Shown here: positions 31,387-43,134 of the stretch, piece after piece
Layout of the letters: each line of letters opens with the position of its first letter
How positions within the stretch are numbered: position 1 is the first letter of the stretch
Assembly (NCBI GenBank): GCA_021234155.1
Contig: JAJEKV010000010.1
Location: 4,750,871-4,814,870 of the forward strand
From: Isoetes taiwanensis
Lineage: Eukaryota > Streptophyta > Lycopodiopsida > Isoetales > Isoetaceae
DNA: 64,000 bases
Direction of reading: 5' to 3'
Position numbers and translations under genes: made by a program
The notes under the pieces: model-generated
Database searches by the model: none
Told to the model about the DNA's origin: nothing
What the model saw: only the letters and a program-made list of their open reading frames with translations

Positions 31387-34300
31387 GATGTTCTTGGTTG
31401 ACCAAGAACTAGCACTGACCATAACCATGAAGTAGTCTAACAGGCCTATAGGGGTGTGAAATAAACATTTCCACCATTGAACCGCGAAAATGGGGGAAAA
31501 TTTTTTCTCCTAGGTAGTGGGTCAGGAATTAGGCTAAGTGTTAGACGAAGATTTGAGTGAGTCAAACGAACCTTCTAGTAAAATTGGAGTGAAAATTATG
31601 CATCTGCATCAAATTTCACCTAAAATGGGTCGAAGAATCATGCCAGTCGGAGACCCAGGTGAAAAATGGCGCAAATTCATAAATTGCACTTCGAACCATT
31701 AGGAAAATTCGAAAATTTAAAGATAATGTCAATTAATATAGGTTAATATCCTATTGTTTAAATTCGGTTTTTCCGGGGTCCCAAAAACTTTTTGGATTTT
31801 TTGCCCAGGTTGGTTTGCCTAAGGTTTGGGGTTTTTTTTGTCGCCGCCAAACTTTCCCGATGAACCAAAAATAAAAAAATAAAAAAATTAGGGGTTCGAT
31901 GGGGAATGGTTTTGGACGTTCCTATTTTTGGATTCGATCGCCCTTCTGCAGCTGTCGAAAGATGGATCAGAATTGTGACATGTTATACCTGCATGCAAAT
32001 TCGGCATCCATGGAGCTTTTGAATGGCCAATAAATGAAGTATTCAGTGCATCTTAATCACGGTTAGTCTTCTTAATCGTTGGATTGATGTAAAGGAAAGA
32101 GTAGAGGGCTGGAAGCATCGCCATAGCCAGCAAGAACGTATGTCAAAAGTTCTCAACGATTCTCTATTTGTCTGAAAGGTTTCGAATATTTCACAGATTT
32201 GTTGTTAAAAGATTATGCGGCTCAGCTAATGTCTTTGTCTGTCCTGCTCTAGCATTCCAATCCTTCGTGAGAGTATATGTTTTCATTTCCATTCTTGCAG
32301 GTTCAGTTTACAGTCCACCATGGTGCCAATCTTCTGGCCTACGGTTCTAATGCATCAAAAAGCAGGGTTTGTTTATAGAATATATCTGGCATTCCATCTG
32401 TTTGAGCCTTTGACTAGCCCTCTGATTATATATATTATGGTGTTGCTTTGGCTTGCAGGTAATCCATCTCTGATGCTAACAGGCAAGAGGTTTGTTGTTT
32501 CTGATTTGTAGATTTATGGGCTCTAATCCTGAAAGAGAGGGTTAAGACTTCCTCAGTGCGAGGGTTAAGACTTCCCATCTTTGGTTTAACTTAAAGTTAG
32601 TTTTTTGGTTGCATAATGGCATGGTACAAGGAAGCAGGAGATGCAATGCTTCTATGTGTTCCTGCTCAATTTCATTTGCTTACCATGCATCCAGTATATA
32701 CTAGCTTATAACATGAGTCATGTCAAATATTCTGCTAGACAAGGTAGATAATTCTTTTAAATATCTGAAGTTGCTTCTTACTGCGGCAGGATATTCAAAA
32801 TCACTTACTCTGAAGTTGCTTCTTTTAAATATCTAAAATCACTTACTGTTTTGCATGCAGGACATTCAAACAACTGTCTTAAGGTTTCTGCAGCGTCCAC
32901 AATGCAGCTCTGAAGTATTTTTTAAGAGCATTTATTTCTCATAGAGGTTGCAGCATGGAGGTACGCCCTATTTGCTTGCATGGCTAAGATGGCCTATCAA
33001 TGAAGACTTGAAAAATCATACAGGATATTGTAGGTCCATGCACATGCTTAAAGTTAGGGATAAGGTACCCCTGCAGGCCTTCTGATCTTCAATTACAATA
33101 TAGTGCTGCAATGTGGGACAGGAACAAACAAAGCCACTTATATTAGTATCTCATATGTGTACAATTTTGATACAGTACATTGTTGCAACGTATAAATTGC
33201 TGCAACATGTAAACTGGAATTGCAAGCATAACTGACTATGCATTATGTAATGTAGCTTTGTGAACATGGCACTTGATGCCCATACTTGGACCATGATGTT
33301 TCAGAATCAATGCACGTTATTCTTATATGTTGAGGTACATGTCGAATCTATGTTCAAGCTAGGCAGAGCACACGTTTTCTAATCCAGAATGCATGCTTCT
33401 TAATATCTGCTAGGCTTCGAGGAGCTCTTGAACGGATCTAAATTGAGGCATGCAAGGCGTATTAGGACTCTGTTTAACTTTGAAATTTCGGTTTCTATGC
33501 TCTGTTACAGGTTTTAGAGGTTTGTTTCTGGGCGAAGGTTTCCAGTCTGGAGCTCTATCAATAGGAGAGGTATATGGCTTGCTATACTTGAAATTTTGAA
33601 TAGGTTTGTTTGGTCCTATTGCAACAAAGCGTTGACAATACATTTCTTCTCCGTTATTTTCTTGCTGCCCGCTTGGCTAATGATTGTTATGCATTGCATG
33701 AAGCCGGACATAGAGGCATGTCTTTGCACACGAAGAACAAGAACTGAGAAAAGTTATACCATATCAATCTTGGCTCTCTTAATTTTTTCTTCTCTCTGTT
33801 GCTGCTCAGGGAAACATATATATCTTTTGCTACCTTTTGGAATGTCCAGCTATGGTTAGGTCTTTTCTTTGACAATGATTAGCTATTGCAACCATGTTTT
33901 GGTAAGTATGTTCTTACGTCTGGAGATCAATGTTAATCAGACTCTTAGGAGTCAAGACACATACGCACGCCAATATAATTTCATCATGGCATACTCCTTT
34001 TTAATTGCTGAGTATGGAGGCAGAACCATATGCGCACCTTATAGAGTTAGTCTAGGTGATTCCTTTCTGTAATCTCCATTTGCTCTTTCTGCACTCTCAG
34101 TTTGCTCTTTCTGCTTTCACATATTGCAGTTATCATATTGGTCACACACACGGCTTCTCATTTTGCTGGTGGATTGAATACCTAAATGTGCCTTTCAGGA
34201 ATAATTATGCAACTAGCAAAGTTTAGCAAGGATCTCTTGCCAATGCCTGATAGGTTAGAGCGAGAAGATCTAAGTATAAATGCACTCATGTTGATACGCA

Positions 34301-37300
34301 AATATCTTTTGACAGGTGAAGGTATATAATTCCATCTAAAATTGCAAGGCGAATTATTAATGTTAGGCTTGACTAATTTTGTCACTTTCCTTTGCAGCGA
34401 ACAATAATATGTAAATAGATCCGATTTGTGTGGAAACCTATTTGTTTGTTTAGGACCTTTGCACTTCACGCATAGTCTTCTCAAGGTATGCCATGGAACC
34501 TCTAGAATTAACGTTGTTGTGGTCACTGTGGTTGCCCGTCCACCTGTCTTTGATGCTTCAAATTTGATAGGCAGTGAATAATATTTTATAGCTTACAGGT
34601 TACAGGAACCTCCTTGGCTACATTTGAAGATGATGTACCCACCTTATTTGCATGTGCATTTGTTTTATGAAGCAGACTTCTGTCTGTATTCTGAATAACC
34701 CTCATTGATCTCATTAGTGAGACTCATTTTTCTGTAACTGGTGGAAGAAGTCAGATGAAAGTTGGGGATACTTATGTGTCCTACCTGCCCCTGCAATCTT
34801 AATTTAATACATGATCATTGTTGGAGATTAGGACTCAACTGATCAGGCCAGCATTCAGTTTTAAGATTACCCAATCATTTTATTATTTAAAAAGACAAGG
34901 ATTTAAATTAAACACTCATTTGATGAAGAATGCAGTGTTAACAGAGATACGTGAAGAATATTCTGGAGACCTGATTGTTCACATTGTGATTGGAACTGTG
35001 TAGCTTAAAAATGCAGATTAATATGAAATCTTTCTGCAATGTCATGGTTACTGCAGCAAGGTTGGGACTCTGTAGTTCACCTGATTATATACACACATTC
35101 TGATTGGGACCGTATAGCTTAACAATGCAGAAGAAATATGACTAATGTCATGGTTACTACCACCAAGTTCCTGTTTAAGAAGAATATGCTTCATATCCAG
35201 TCTCTTATTACTCTTAATATGCTCCGTGTGGCATATGATACGCATGCATATTCATGTAGGGTCGTAAAGATAAAAATGTCCAAAATCTAGGATCTGCTGC
35301 GAAGCAACTAATAAGAAAGTTAGTAAATATGGAGATTAGGACAGACCAACATTGATAAACAATTTAGCCATGTCACCTAAATTTCATCTAAAAGATGACA
35401 CTTCAATGCAGCGCTAATAAACATGTGTATCATATGTTCATTTCTTGTTCTTTTTCAAATGTTCTCATGCAATAATTTAGAATCTCAAAAGTTGAGTTTG
35501 ATCTGAATGTTACTGGGCACCCATTCACTTGGTTATATACATTTGGTGCCATAATCTATTCATCACATAGTTTAATGTAGGCAAAATTGAAGAACGCATC
35601 CTTACATGACTTTTTATCAGAAGAGAATGTGTTTCTTTGTCTTAAAGTTGCACTACCCCGTGTCCATGCATAGTTTGAATTATGTAATTTGTATTTGTCT
35701 AGACCTAAAATAGCATATATTCTAGCTACTCATTTGACCTGAGAGCATATAGTTATCCAGAATTTTTTCATTTCTCAAGAGTTGTAGTTATGAACATTGT
35801 CAATGCAACGCTCCAAATTTGAATACAATGTCTTTCGTATGTGAATCGCTAAATTCAACATAGTCTTCCCTATCTATTCTTGCCACTCAGAATGTATATT
35901 CACATAGGAATTTGCACTAACTTGCATAATCAATTTCACATATTAGGCGAGTATGGTTGTAGGACAAAGTGCAAATCTGGTATTCACATATACTTCATTC
36001 AAATGACAAGTCTAGAAAGGCAAAAGTAGAGGACAACACTCATTACATACAAGTTCTATAATCAATATATATAGCAGTAGTTTCAGACTTCATCCTATAG
36101 TCACTCTATGCCTTCAAATGTCCATCTTCTACAATGTTGTATGATCATTTCAATCATATGGGAAGAATGCATTATAACAATGTGGCAAGAGTCTTTGAGG
36201 TGAGAAAATCATATCAAATTCTTCATACTGCTTCTACAAGTATTTAATTGTTGATCAATCAATGCCTGGCATTTTCACAATGTTTTAAAGTGGATAGACA
36301 GAATAGAATAGAATAGAATAGATTGTTTACAGAGAAATAGCACACAATCTACATGTCAACAACAATTGGTGGCTGTTGCTAAAAATAAGTTATGACATGT
36401 TCGGTTTCTGTGAGCTTTTTATTTTGTATTTCATCGTTCTAATTTGGACGTCCTTGCAGTTTATATTGAGCAATACGAGATAGGGTCTCCCTCAACTTAC
36501 AAGCAGCCTGGGAACTTTAGATAACTTGCAAGTAGACTGGGTCGGGTCAGATATATGTGCTATGATATACTTCACATAGTCACTTTGATACAATTCGTAT
36601 AGTCACTTTGTTTCATTGGCAATAGACCACATGAAATGCATATTTCTTTGAGCCTTAACATAGTGTAGAAAGATACAGCAAGTAATTTTGTATTCATAGA
36701 GTTGTTAACCCACATTACCATCCTGGGTTGTTTTTATAGGCTTGCTAGGCTTTAACCACCCAAATCAAAAGTTGCATTTTGAAAATATCCTCAATCATGA
36801 ACCAAGTAGTCGCTAGACTCATTAAAACGTCCCTTTTTACATTCATGATTTATTCACAATTACTAAACATGTTTTTCCCCTATCATAATACATCCGTGCC
36901 TTCTATTTATTTCTTTCTATCTTTCCAAATTTAGCCAGACATTGACCATACTACTAAGATGCCATGGCAAGATACATCCAAATTTAATGCTAATACATCC
37001 AATTCTAATGCCAACTATTGCGCATGCAAAACATATCCAATTTAATTCCTCACTTGCTTTGTAACATTACCATTCTTTTAATATATTGATGACACAGTTC
37101 TTCAAAAAAAAAAAAAACATATCCAATTTAGTTACAATAATAATAGCACACACAAAACCTAAATCCCTTGAATTCTATGTCGAAACAATGATCTTTTTTT
37201 TTGTCGGGTTGATTTTTGCCCTTCCAATAAAAACTACACAATATCCTAGACCAACACATTTGAGATGCACAACTTAGACATGTATGTTCAAGAACCTTAC

Positions 37301-37815
37301 TCATCAACATAATAAACGGTCGAGCGTAAATAAAGTGTTTCTATGCTCGATAAGGATCTAAATCCGGTTCAAATAATGAAGGAGATGCAAGCAGGCAAAA
37401 CAAAGCATTTAGAGAAAACGTAGTTTTTTACTGGTCTGGTACGAGACCAAGTGATAAATCTATACTCTTTGCTTTCTTCAGATGTCCCATTTTGCAGAGT
37501 CATAACATGCATACCATGTATGAGACTTGAACAAGTTATTTACATTTCATTATGGTTACTATCATTGCCTTACATTGCATCTTTGTATGAGTAAGCTTAC
37601 ACAATATAATAAACTTGATAGGCATACAATGCTGTTCTCTTGCTTGCATGTAAGCCAAATTTTGGAATTCGCTTATTGGCATACATAAGATCAAGTGCTT
37701 CACATTCCTTTCGGATCGCATTTTGGAATTTTCCTATTGACATTTCCTTGGGTCAAATCTCTTACTTCTAAATACCTAGCAAAAAAATATTCAGGTTGAA
37801 CTTGAAAACTTCAAA
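31387..37815. other. Gypsy leader plus Helitron body without recognisable genes
   Basis: 31387 to about 31900 looks like gypsy untranslated leader. Somewhere after that a Helitron begins; its 3' end is at 37843. Its 5' start (an A/TC junction) could not be fixed; TTAATCGTTGGATTGATG near 32069 resembles Helitron 5' subterminal sequence. Up to 37815 I see only short overlapping ORFs, T-rich intron-like stretches, a TAGAA microsatellite at 36298-36322 and an A13 run at 37105. Captured gene fragments may be present but none was identified. Confidence 0.45.
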
Positions 37816-37843
37816 GCCCGGCAACGCCGGGCACCATAACTAG
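37816..37843 (+). terminator. 3' terminus of a Helitron inside the gypsy element
   Basis: Hairpin GCCCGGCAACGCCGGGC (37816-37832), then ACCATAA and CTAG (37840-37843), followed by T. The stem and loop are identical to those of Helitron copy 2, so the two are related. No Rep or helicase is encoded upstream within reach, so this element is non-autonomous. Confidence 0.88.
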
Positions 37844-37897
37844 TATACATTAATAGTTAAATAATCATTAAATATCTTGTAATTAATAAGGGGGGCT

Positions 37898-38041
37898 AAT
37901 AAATAGGGGTAATTATGGTAGGAGAATATTCCCAAGGACCCTCCTTTTTAAATATCTGACACCTCATTTTCTCTCTCCAACCCTTCACCTCCAACTCTCT
38001 CTTGCTCAGCCCTTCGTCACCCATTTTCTGAACCATAAGAT
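37898..38041 (+). promoter_or_regulatory. Possible promoter and leader of the H3-like gene
   Basis: A TATA-like stretch TAATAAATAGGGG at 37898-37910 lies about 130 bases upstream of the ATG. It is followed by a C/T-rich leader typical of plant 5' untranslated regions (about 37960-38030). Function is inferred from layout only. Confidence 0.35.
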
Positions 38042-39172
38042 ATGGCACGCACCAAGCAAACCTATAGGAAGCCTGGAACAAGACCTACCCTCTCCATGGC
38101 GCAAGCAGCAGGGCGACATGTGAAGAAGATCCCGGAGCACCTCCGACCCAAGAAAGGGGAAGAGGAGCTTCCCAAAGAAGAAGCAGCAGCAGCAGCCAAG
38201 CCTCCTTCCATGGCCGAGGAGAGTCCCCCAGCAGTTCTCCGGCCGGCGGTACTTTAAGACCGGGCGAAGTCTCTCCGGCCATTTCGGGCCCCTGGACACC
38301 GAGGTGGAAGAAGAGGTGGAAGAGCAGTTTCAAGAATGTGGAGGAGCAAAGACCACCGCATCAAGAAGCGGGCCTTCAAAGGCCCAAAAGAAGGGTAAGG
38401 AAAGGTAACGGAGTGGCCAGAGGAGAGGGCCGCCAGGAAGAAGCGGGAGCGGGAGAGGGAGCAGAGGGAGCGGGAAAGGCGAACCAAGAGGAGGAACGAC
38501 GGGCCTCGTAGGACCGTCGTCATAGAGGAGCCTCCCAAAGACCAACATGAGGAGGTGGAAGAAGAAGAAGAGGAAGGGGACACCAAGCCGCCGGAGAAGC
38601 TTCAAAACCCCGAGCGCGAGGCCACCCCTACCCCAGTGGGCCGGAACCACCTAAGGTGGTGAAGAAGCAAAAAGGTAGGGGAGCAGGCATTCAAGGCCCC
38701 AACAGGACGGGGAGTTCAACGGAAGATGGTGGAGATACCAGAGTACCTTCGCCGTTGGACGAGGTACAATGAGTGGTATTGCCGCCGAGGGAAGTGCAAG
38801 CGTCGTGGTGGGCGGCAGGGCAAGAAGAACCAGCCCAAGCCACCCCCACCGAGACCGGAAAAACCCAAGAGGGTTCACCACGGGCCGAACAGCACATATG
38901 CGGGTGTTTAGGAGATTCGGCACTTCCGGATGTGCACGAATCTCCCCGATAAGGAAGGCCTTTGAGCGTCTCCTTAGGAGAGAGGTGCGGCAGCCATTCG
39001 GACCGATTATAGGGTTACCCCTCTAATGACCCGGGCTCTGCAAGAGGCCGCCGAAGCAGAGCTGGTGCAGCTCTTCGAGGAGGGAAACCTCTGCGACATC
39101 CATGCTAAGCGGGTAACCCTCATGCCCAAGGATATTCACTTAGCACGGAGGATCCGCAGGGAGAGGCCCTAG
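38042..39172 (+). pseudogene. Histone H3-family gene with long charged tail, inside gypsy element
   Basis: The start encodes MARTKQTYRKPG, matching the histone H3 N-terminus ARTKQTARK. About 280 codons of K/R/E/P-rich sequence follow, in shifting frames. From about 38905 to the stop at 39170-39172 the sequence aligns to the H3 fold: EIRHF (alpha-N), [11 protein letters not shown] (alpha-1), [26 protein letters not shown] (alpha-2) and [20 protein letters not shown] (loop 2 and alpha-3). At least three frameshifts or stops separate these blocks, so it is now a pseudogene or the assembly has indels. It could be an H3 variant or a CENH3 relative; loop 1 has the H3 length. Normal H3 is 136 residues, so the tail is exceptional. 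Confidence 0.8.
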
Positions 39173-39768
39173 GCCTCAAATTTTGTAAATTTTGTAGAGG
39201 AATTAAAATTTTCATGTAACTATGTTTCTCATTAATATAAAAGTTATTTTCCCTCTGTAAATTAGAAAAATGTTGTATGCTTGAAATGTAGGAAATAGAA
39301 CCCAATTGTGGTAGAATTCTTCATAGCATGTCTAGAAACACCCTAGAAATCATGACTACAACAAAATTTTGGCAAAAAAATCATCAAAATGCAAAAAATT
39401 GGGCCAGTCGGGTGAGACCGCGCCAATGGCCTCTGCGTCCCCGACGCGGGCACGTTTCGCGCGGATTCACCCGCCTACCCCCAAAATCATGCCTTTTGGT
39501 GTCAGTTTTGCTCAAAATAAGTTGCTAGTTAGGTTAGAATCGGCCCAATTAGCCATATTAGCATCTTCAAATTCCCTAAATTGACCAAAAATTGGCCCAA
39601 AACAGGCCAACCGGGTGAGACCGCGCCAAATGCGTCTGCGTCCGCGACGCGGAGGCCATCCGCGCGGATTCACCCGGGTCAGGCCATCTTTGGCCCAAAT
39701 TAGCCAAATTTGATCCAACAAATTGCCATGTAGTGTTTCTTGCCTTGTTTTGCTTAAGTTTGCACTTC
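39173..39768. repeat. Untranslated region and GC-rich tandem duplication
   Basis: After the H3-like stop comes an AT-rich stretch. Two copies of a block of about 85-90 bases follow, at 39400-39480 and 39597-39685, sharing GGGTGAGACCGCGCCAA, CTGCGTCC, CGACGCGG and GCGCGGATTCACCCG. Spacer sequences containing AAAATTGG and GGCCCAA also recur. No gene. Confidence 0.7.
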
Positions 39769-40536
39769 ATGGTAGTTCATTTGGACACCCAGAGCCATAG
39801 AACCAAGGTCGTCTTGGGTAGGCACCTTTTTGCACGAACCCCGAGGTCACCCATAGTCTATAAAAATAGGCCCCATTTGCCATTTTTCTTTCCTCTGAAC
39901 TGCTCCGGCCCTTTAGGCGATTTTTACGATCCTCCACCGATCTTTGCAAGCCATTTTCTACACCCTTTCACGCTCAATGGCGCCCAAAGAACTTTGAGAG
40001 ATGGTACAATCTTTGCCCACCATATCCATGTGCTTCCAGTAGAGCAAGCCTTCTCTGTGTTTGATCACTTGTTTGACCTTCACGCAACTTTAACTAGAAC
40101 ACCCTACTACACGGATATTATGTGCCAATATGACCAGCAGGTCCTGCCTTGGGAAGTTAGACTGCCTCCTAGGGGAGGGAATTGGGTTTCCCTTGAGACA
40201 CTTACCCAAGCCTTAGGTCGAGAGTTGGCAGGATCCAAAGGCAAGAAGCAGCTATGGGATAGGACTAGGACCATGACCGATTACATGACCTGCAGACATA
40301 ATAGGCATAGGTACCTTTCAGCTCGCATGCCCCTTGCCCTCTTCATGCACTATAAGTCAATCAACAAAGTAGGGGAACCCTCTGTTCAGCCCTTAGACTT
40401 AGCGCCACTTGATACCCAGAGAGCCCGGGATCAAATCCTCGAATATAGAATCCTCCGCCTACGAATATTATGGCACGACGCCTGGGGCACCATCTCTACT
40501 GCATCCATGAAGACTACGGCAGCTAGGGGAGCGTAA
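39769..40536 (+). CDS. Unknown ORF in the gypsy 5' internal region
   Basis: First ATG 39769; about 255 codons, open to the stop at 40534. The product is rich in aromatic residues, His and Arg, with phrases DFYDPPPIF, PVEQAFSVFDHLFDLHATL and WEVRLPPRGGNWVSLETL. No signal peptide or membrane segment is obvious and no domain is recognised. Because it lies between the H3-like gene and gag in the same orientation, it may be an additional retroelement gene or captured host sequence. It is the longest intact non-gag-pol frame in the element. Confidence 0.5.
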   Translation: MVVHLDTQSHRTKVVLGRHLFARTPRSPIVYKNRPHLPFFFPLNCSGPLGDFYDPPPIFASHFLHPFTLNGAQRTLRDGTIFAHHIHVLPVEQAFSVFDHLFDLHATLTRTPYYTDIMCQYDQQVLPWEVRLPPRGGNWVSLETLTQALGRELAGSKGKKQLWDRTRTMTDYMTCRHNRHRYLSARMPLALFMHYKSINKVGEPSVQPLDLAPLDTQRARDQILEYRILRLRILWHDAWGTISTASMKTTAARGA

Positions 40537-41844
40537 CCCGTAATGGAAGAGCGGGGAGGCAACAAGAATGCGGAGGTATCGCGCCGAGGCATGACGACGG
40601 CGTGAGAACAGCCTCACCGACCCACCGGTCGGCATCACGCGGCTTTGTCGCCGAGATAGTCATCGACGGGAGGAGTACATTTTGCAAATGACATCCTCAA
40701 CTTGTCCCATTGTCAGAAAGTGGTCTTCTAATCGACGAGCTCTTGGGCATGATAGCACACGGAAGAGCACGCACATCATCGACTACTCATACCGGGAGAT
40801 TCCAAGGGAGTGGCGGAGAGAGACACTCTTATGCCTGGGGAGACAATGTTGGACATAGCAGCCTATCGCCAGATAAGGGAGATCTATCGGACGCCAGGAA
40901 CCTATCATCTCGGAGGAGGAGTTCCAGCAGATCTGAGCACACTCTACAAACCAGGGAAGGGCCCAAGCTCAAGCCGACCGATTCGAGCCGAGGAGCATGA
41001 GGGAAGGGTCCAGCGAAGCATCAACTTGGACAATGCAACCAAAGCATGTGGAGGGATCATGAAGACCGATGGCGGTGGATGCCTACGGAGAAGTAGAACC
41101 AGCTCAAAGGAAGGGCCTTTGGATCGCGAGGCGTAGGGAAGGGCACCTAAGACGCCGCTACTATCTTCCAGCCCTCACCAAGGGCAAATGATAGTCTTCC
41201 ACAAGGAGTTCAGCCCAAGGGGAAGAATCCGTGGCACTTCTCATAGCACTTTCGGGCCGGGCAAACTTTCGTTAAGATATACGCCCATGCCGATCACATC
41301 ATTCTCTTCAACAGGGCAGTCGTGCTCCATTGCCTCGACTTTGCGAGAGGGCACCTTAGAGATGCAACACTTTCAGTGGTAGCAGCAACAGCACCAGAAC
41401 TTCCGGAACCGGAGATGGCCCGAGCACTTGAAGGAAGATCGACGAGGAACATCTTGCGCAACCTCGGCAAAGGCCTCCGATTCAGGGATGTCAAGAACTT
41501 CTTCAGGCTTTCGGGAGGCCACTGAATAGTTGTAAAATTTTCTTAAGTTTTGTGCTAAATGTTTCTTGTACCCATTGTGCTAAGATATATCTACCTTATC
41601 ATGTAATCCTTACGTATTAATGACTATTAACTGTTTTGCAAATGTAAGGCTTTGTATGATTTCTTATAACTAAAGATAATTCAATTGCAAGTAAAATTGA
41701 TCAACATCTAACCCAAATAAAATGTATTGATGATCAATCCTTGCAGCAAGGAACTCAAGTGCAGGATCTCAAGACCAGCAGCGACCACGCAATTGGGTAC
41801 CAAGGAACTTGTTTGGCAGGGAACAAGAAGATGTTGAGCAGGAT
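40537..41844 (+). other. Degenerate sequence upstream of gag
   Basis: Several short forward frames (40810-41136, 41188-41525) read like fragments of one decayed coding region (GETMLDIAAYRQIREIY and RNILRNLGKGLRFRD) but do not connect and are not recognised. From 41530 the sequence is AT-rich, with no ORF until gag. Confidence 0.35.
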
Positions 41845-43134
41845 ATGTCACCAGAGGCAGTCAACGCAAGGTTGGTGCAGATGAGGAACCAGATGCAACA
41901 TCTCATCAACTGGGCGACACCTCTCATGAATGCACAGGAAGATGGTCATCCACCTCCACCTTGTTTTCCGGGTGGTGACGAAGTCCCTCAGCAGGAAGGG
42001 GAGGGCAACCAGGGGAACGTCAGGGATAGGAGAAGGAAGAGGAGAACCAGGAGTCCATCATCATCTAGCTCCAGCTCGTCAGACAGCTCTTCCAGTGAGG
42101 ACAGCTCTAGCTCCGACAGTCAGTCTGGCACACCTAAAGCAAGGAAAAGAGCAAGAAAGACAGATGACTATCAGAAAAAGGTGGATAGTGCTATGAGCAA
42201 TGTATGGAAGACAAGGAAGCTCGGCCAGTTCTCAGGGAAAGACAGATCAGGCATGGAGGCTGAAGCATGGCTTGATGAAATGGAAGAATTTGGCAACTCA
42301 TACGGTATGAAAGACAAGGACATAGGGAAAGTTGCTACAGCTAACCTTATTGGACCCGCAAGGATCTGGTGGAAGGGATATGCTAAGTCTAACAAGCTGA
42401 AGAGGAACAATTGCAGGTTTAAGACCTTCAGCAAGGCTTTCCGTAAACACTATGTGCCAAGGTCTCATACTAGTAGACAGATCCAGCAGTTTTACAGGTT
42501 GAATCAGGGTAGCTTATCAGTGGCTAAGTATACAGAAGAATTTATGAGGCTCAGGCTGCATGTTCCTGGAGTCTCAGAGAGGCAAGCAGTGGATACTTAT
42601 ATTGAGGGGTTGAACAGCAATATCAAGAGGCTTGTTAGAGCAATCAACCCAAGGTCAGTTGCGCAGGCCGAAGATAAAGCTATAAGTTTGGAGGAGGCAC
42701 CAGCAACTCCAGCAGAGAAACAGTCAACCTTCAGGGGTAAGAGTTCAGGGCAGTATCAGGGACAATATCAGGGTAAGCAATCAGCAGCTACACCATCAGG
42801 GAGTCAGCAGCAAGGTAAGGGTCAGAGCAAAGCTTTTGGGGACCGTAAGCCACAGAATGCATCAGGGGGCAGTGCTCTTAAGCGTCTCCTAGACAGTCTG
42901 CCGAAGGAAAAGAGACAGGAATGCATTGAGAAAAAGCTATGTTTCAGGTGCTTCCAGCCAGGGCATCGAACACATGATTGTCCATTCGTCATGCAGTCAG
43001 CCTTGGCAGAACTCTTGGATTGGGACTCCCCAACAGAAGCGGACGAGGACGATGACCAGCAGGAGGCCCAGGACTTCATAGATGGTGAGTGTCACATATG
43101 TGCAAACATTGAGTCAGGTGATATAGAGAATTAG
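41845..43134 (+). CDS. Gypsy gag with zinc knuckle
   Basis: The first ATG is at 41845, giving about 429 codons. It has a Ser-rich low-complexity stretch (residues about 75-110), the retrotransposon gag domain (FSKAFRKHYVP, QFYRLNQGSLSVAKYTEEF), Gln/Gly-rich linker, and one CCHC knuckle CFRCFQPGHRTHDC near 42948-42990. It forms the particle and binds RNA. It ends at TAG 43132-43134, and protease follows in the same frame without an ATG. Confidence 0.9.
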   Translation: MSPEAVNARLVQMRNQMQHLINWATPLMNAQEDGHPPPPCFPGGDEVPQQEGEGNQGNVRDRRRKRRTRSPSSSSSSSSDSSSSEDSSSSDSQSGTPKARKRARKTDDYQKKVDSAMSNVWKTRKLGQFSGKDRSGMEAEAWLDEMEEFGNSYGMKDKDIGKVATANLIGPARIWWKGYAKSNKLKRNNCRFKTFSKAFRKHYVPRSHTSRQIQQFYRLNQGSLSVAKYTEEFMRLRLHVPGVSERQAVDTYIEGLNSNIKRLVRAINPRSVAQAEDKAISLEEAPATPAEKQSTFRGKSSGQYQGQYQGKQSAATPSGSQQQGKGQSKAFGDRKPQNASGGSALKRLLDSLPKEKRQECIEKKLCFRCFQPGHRTHDCPFVMQSALAELLDWDSPTEADEDDDQQEAQDFIDGECHICANIESGDIEN

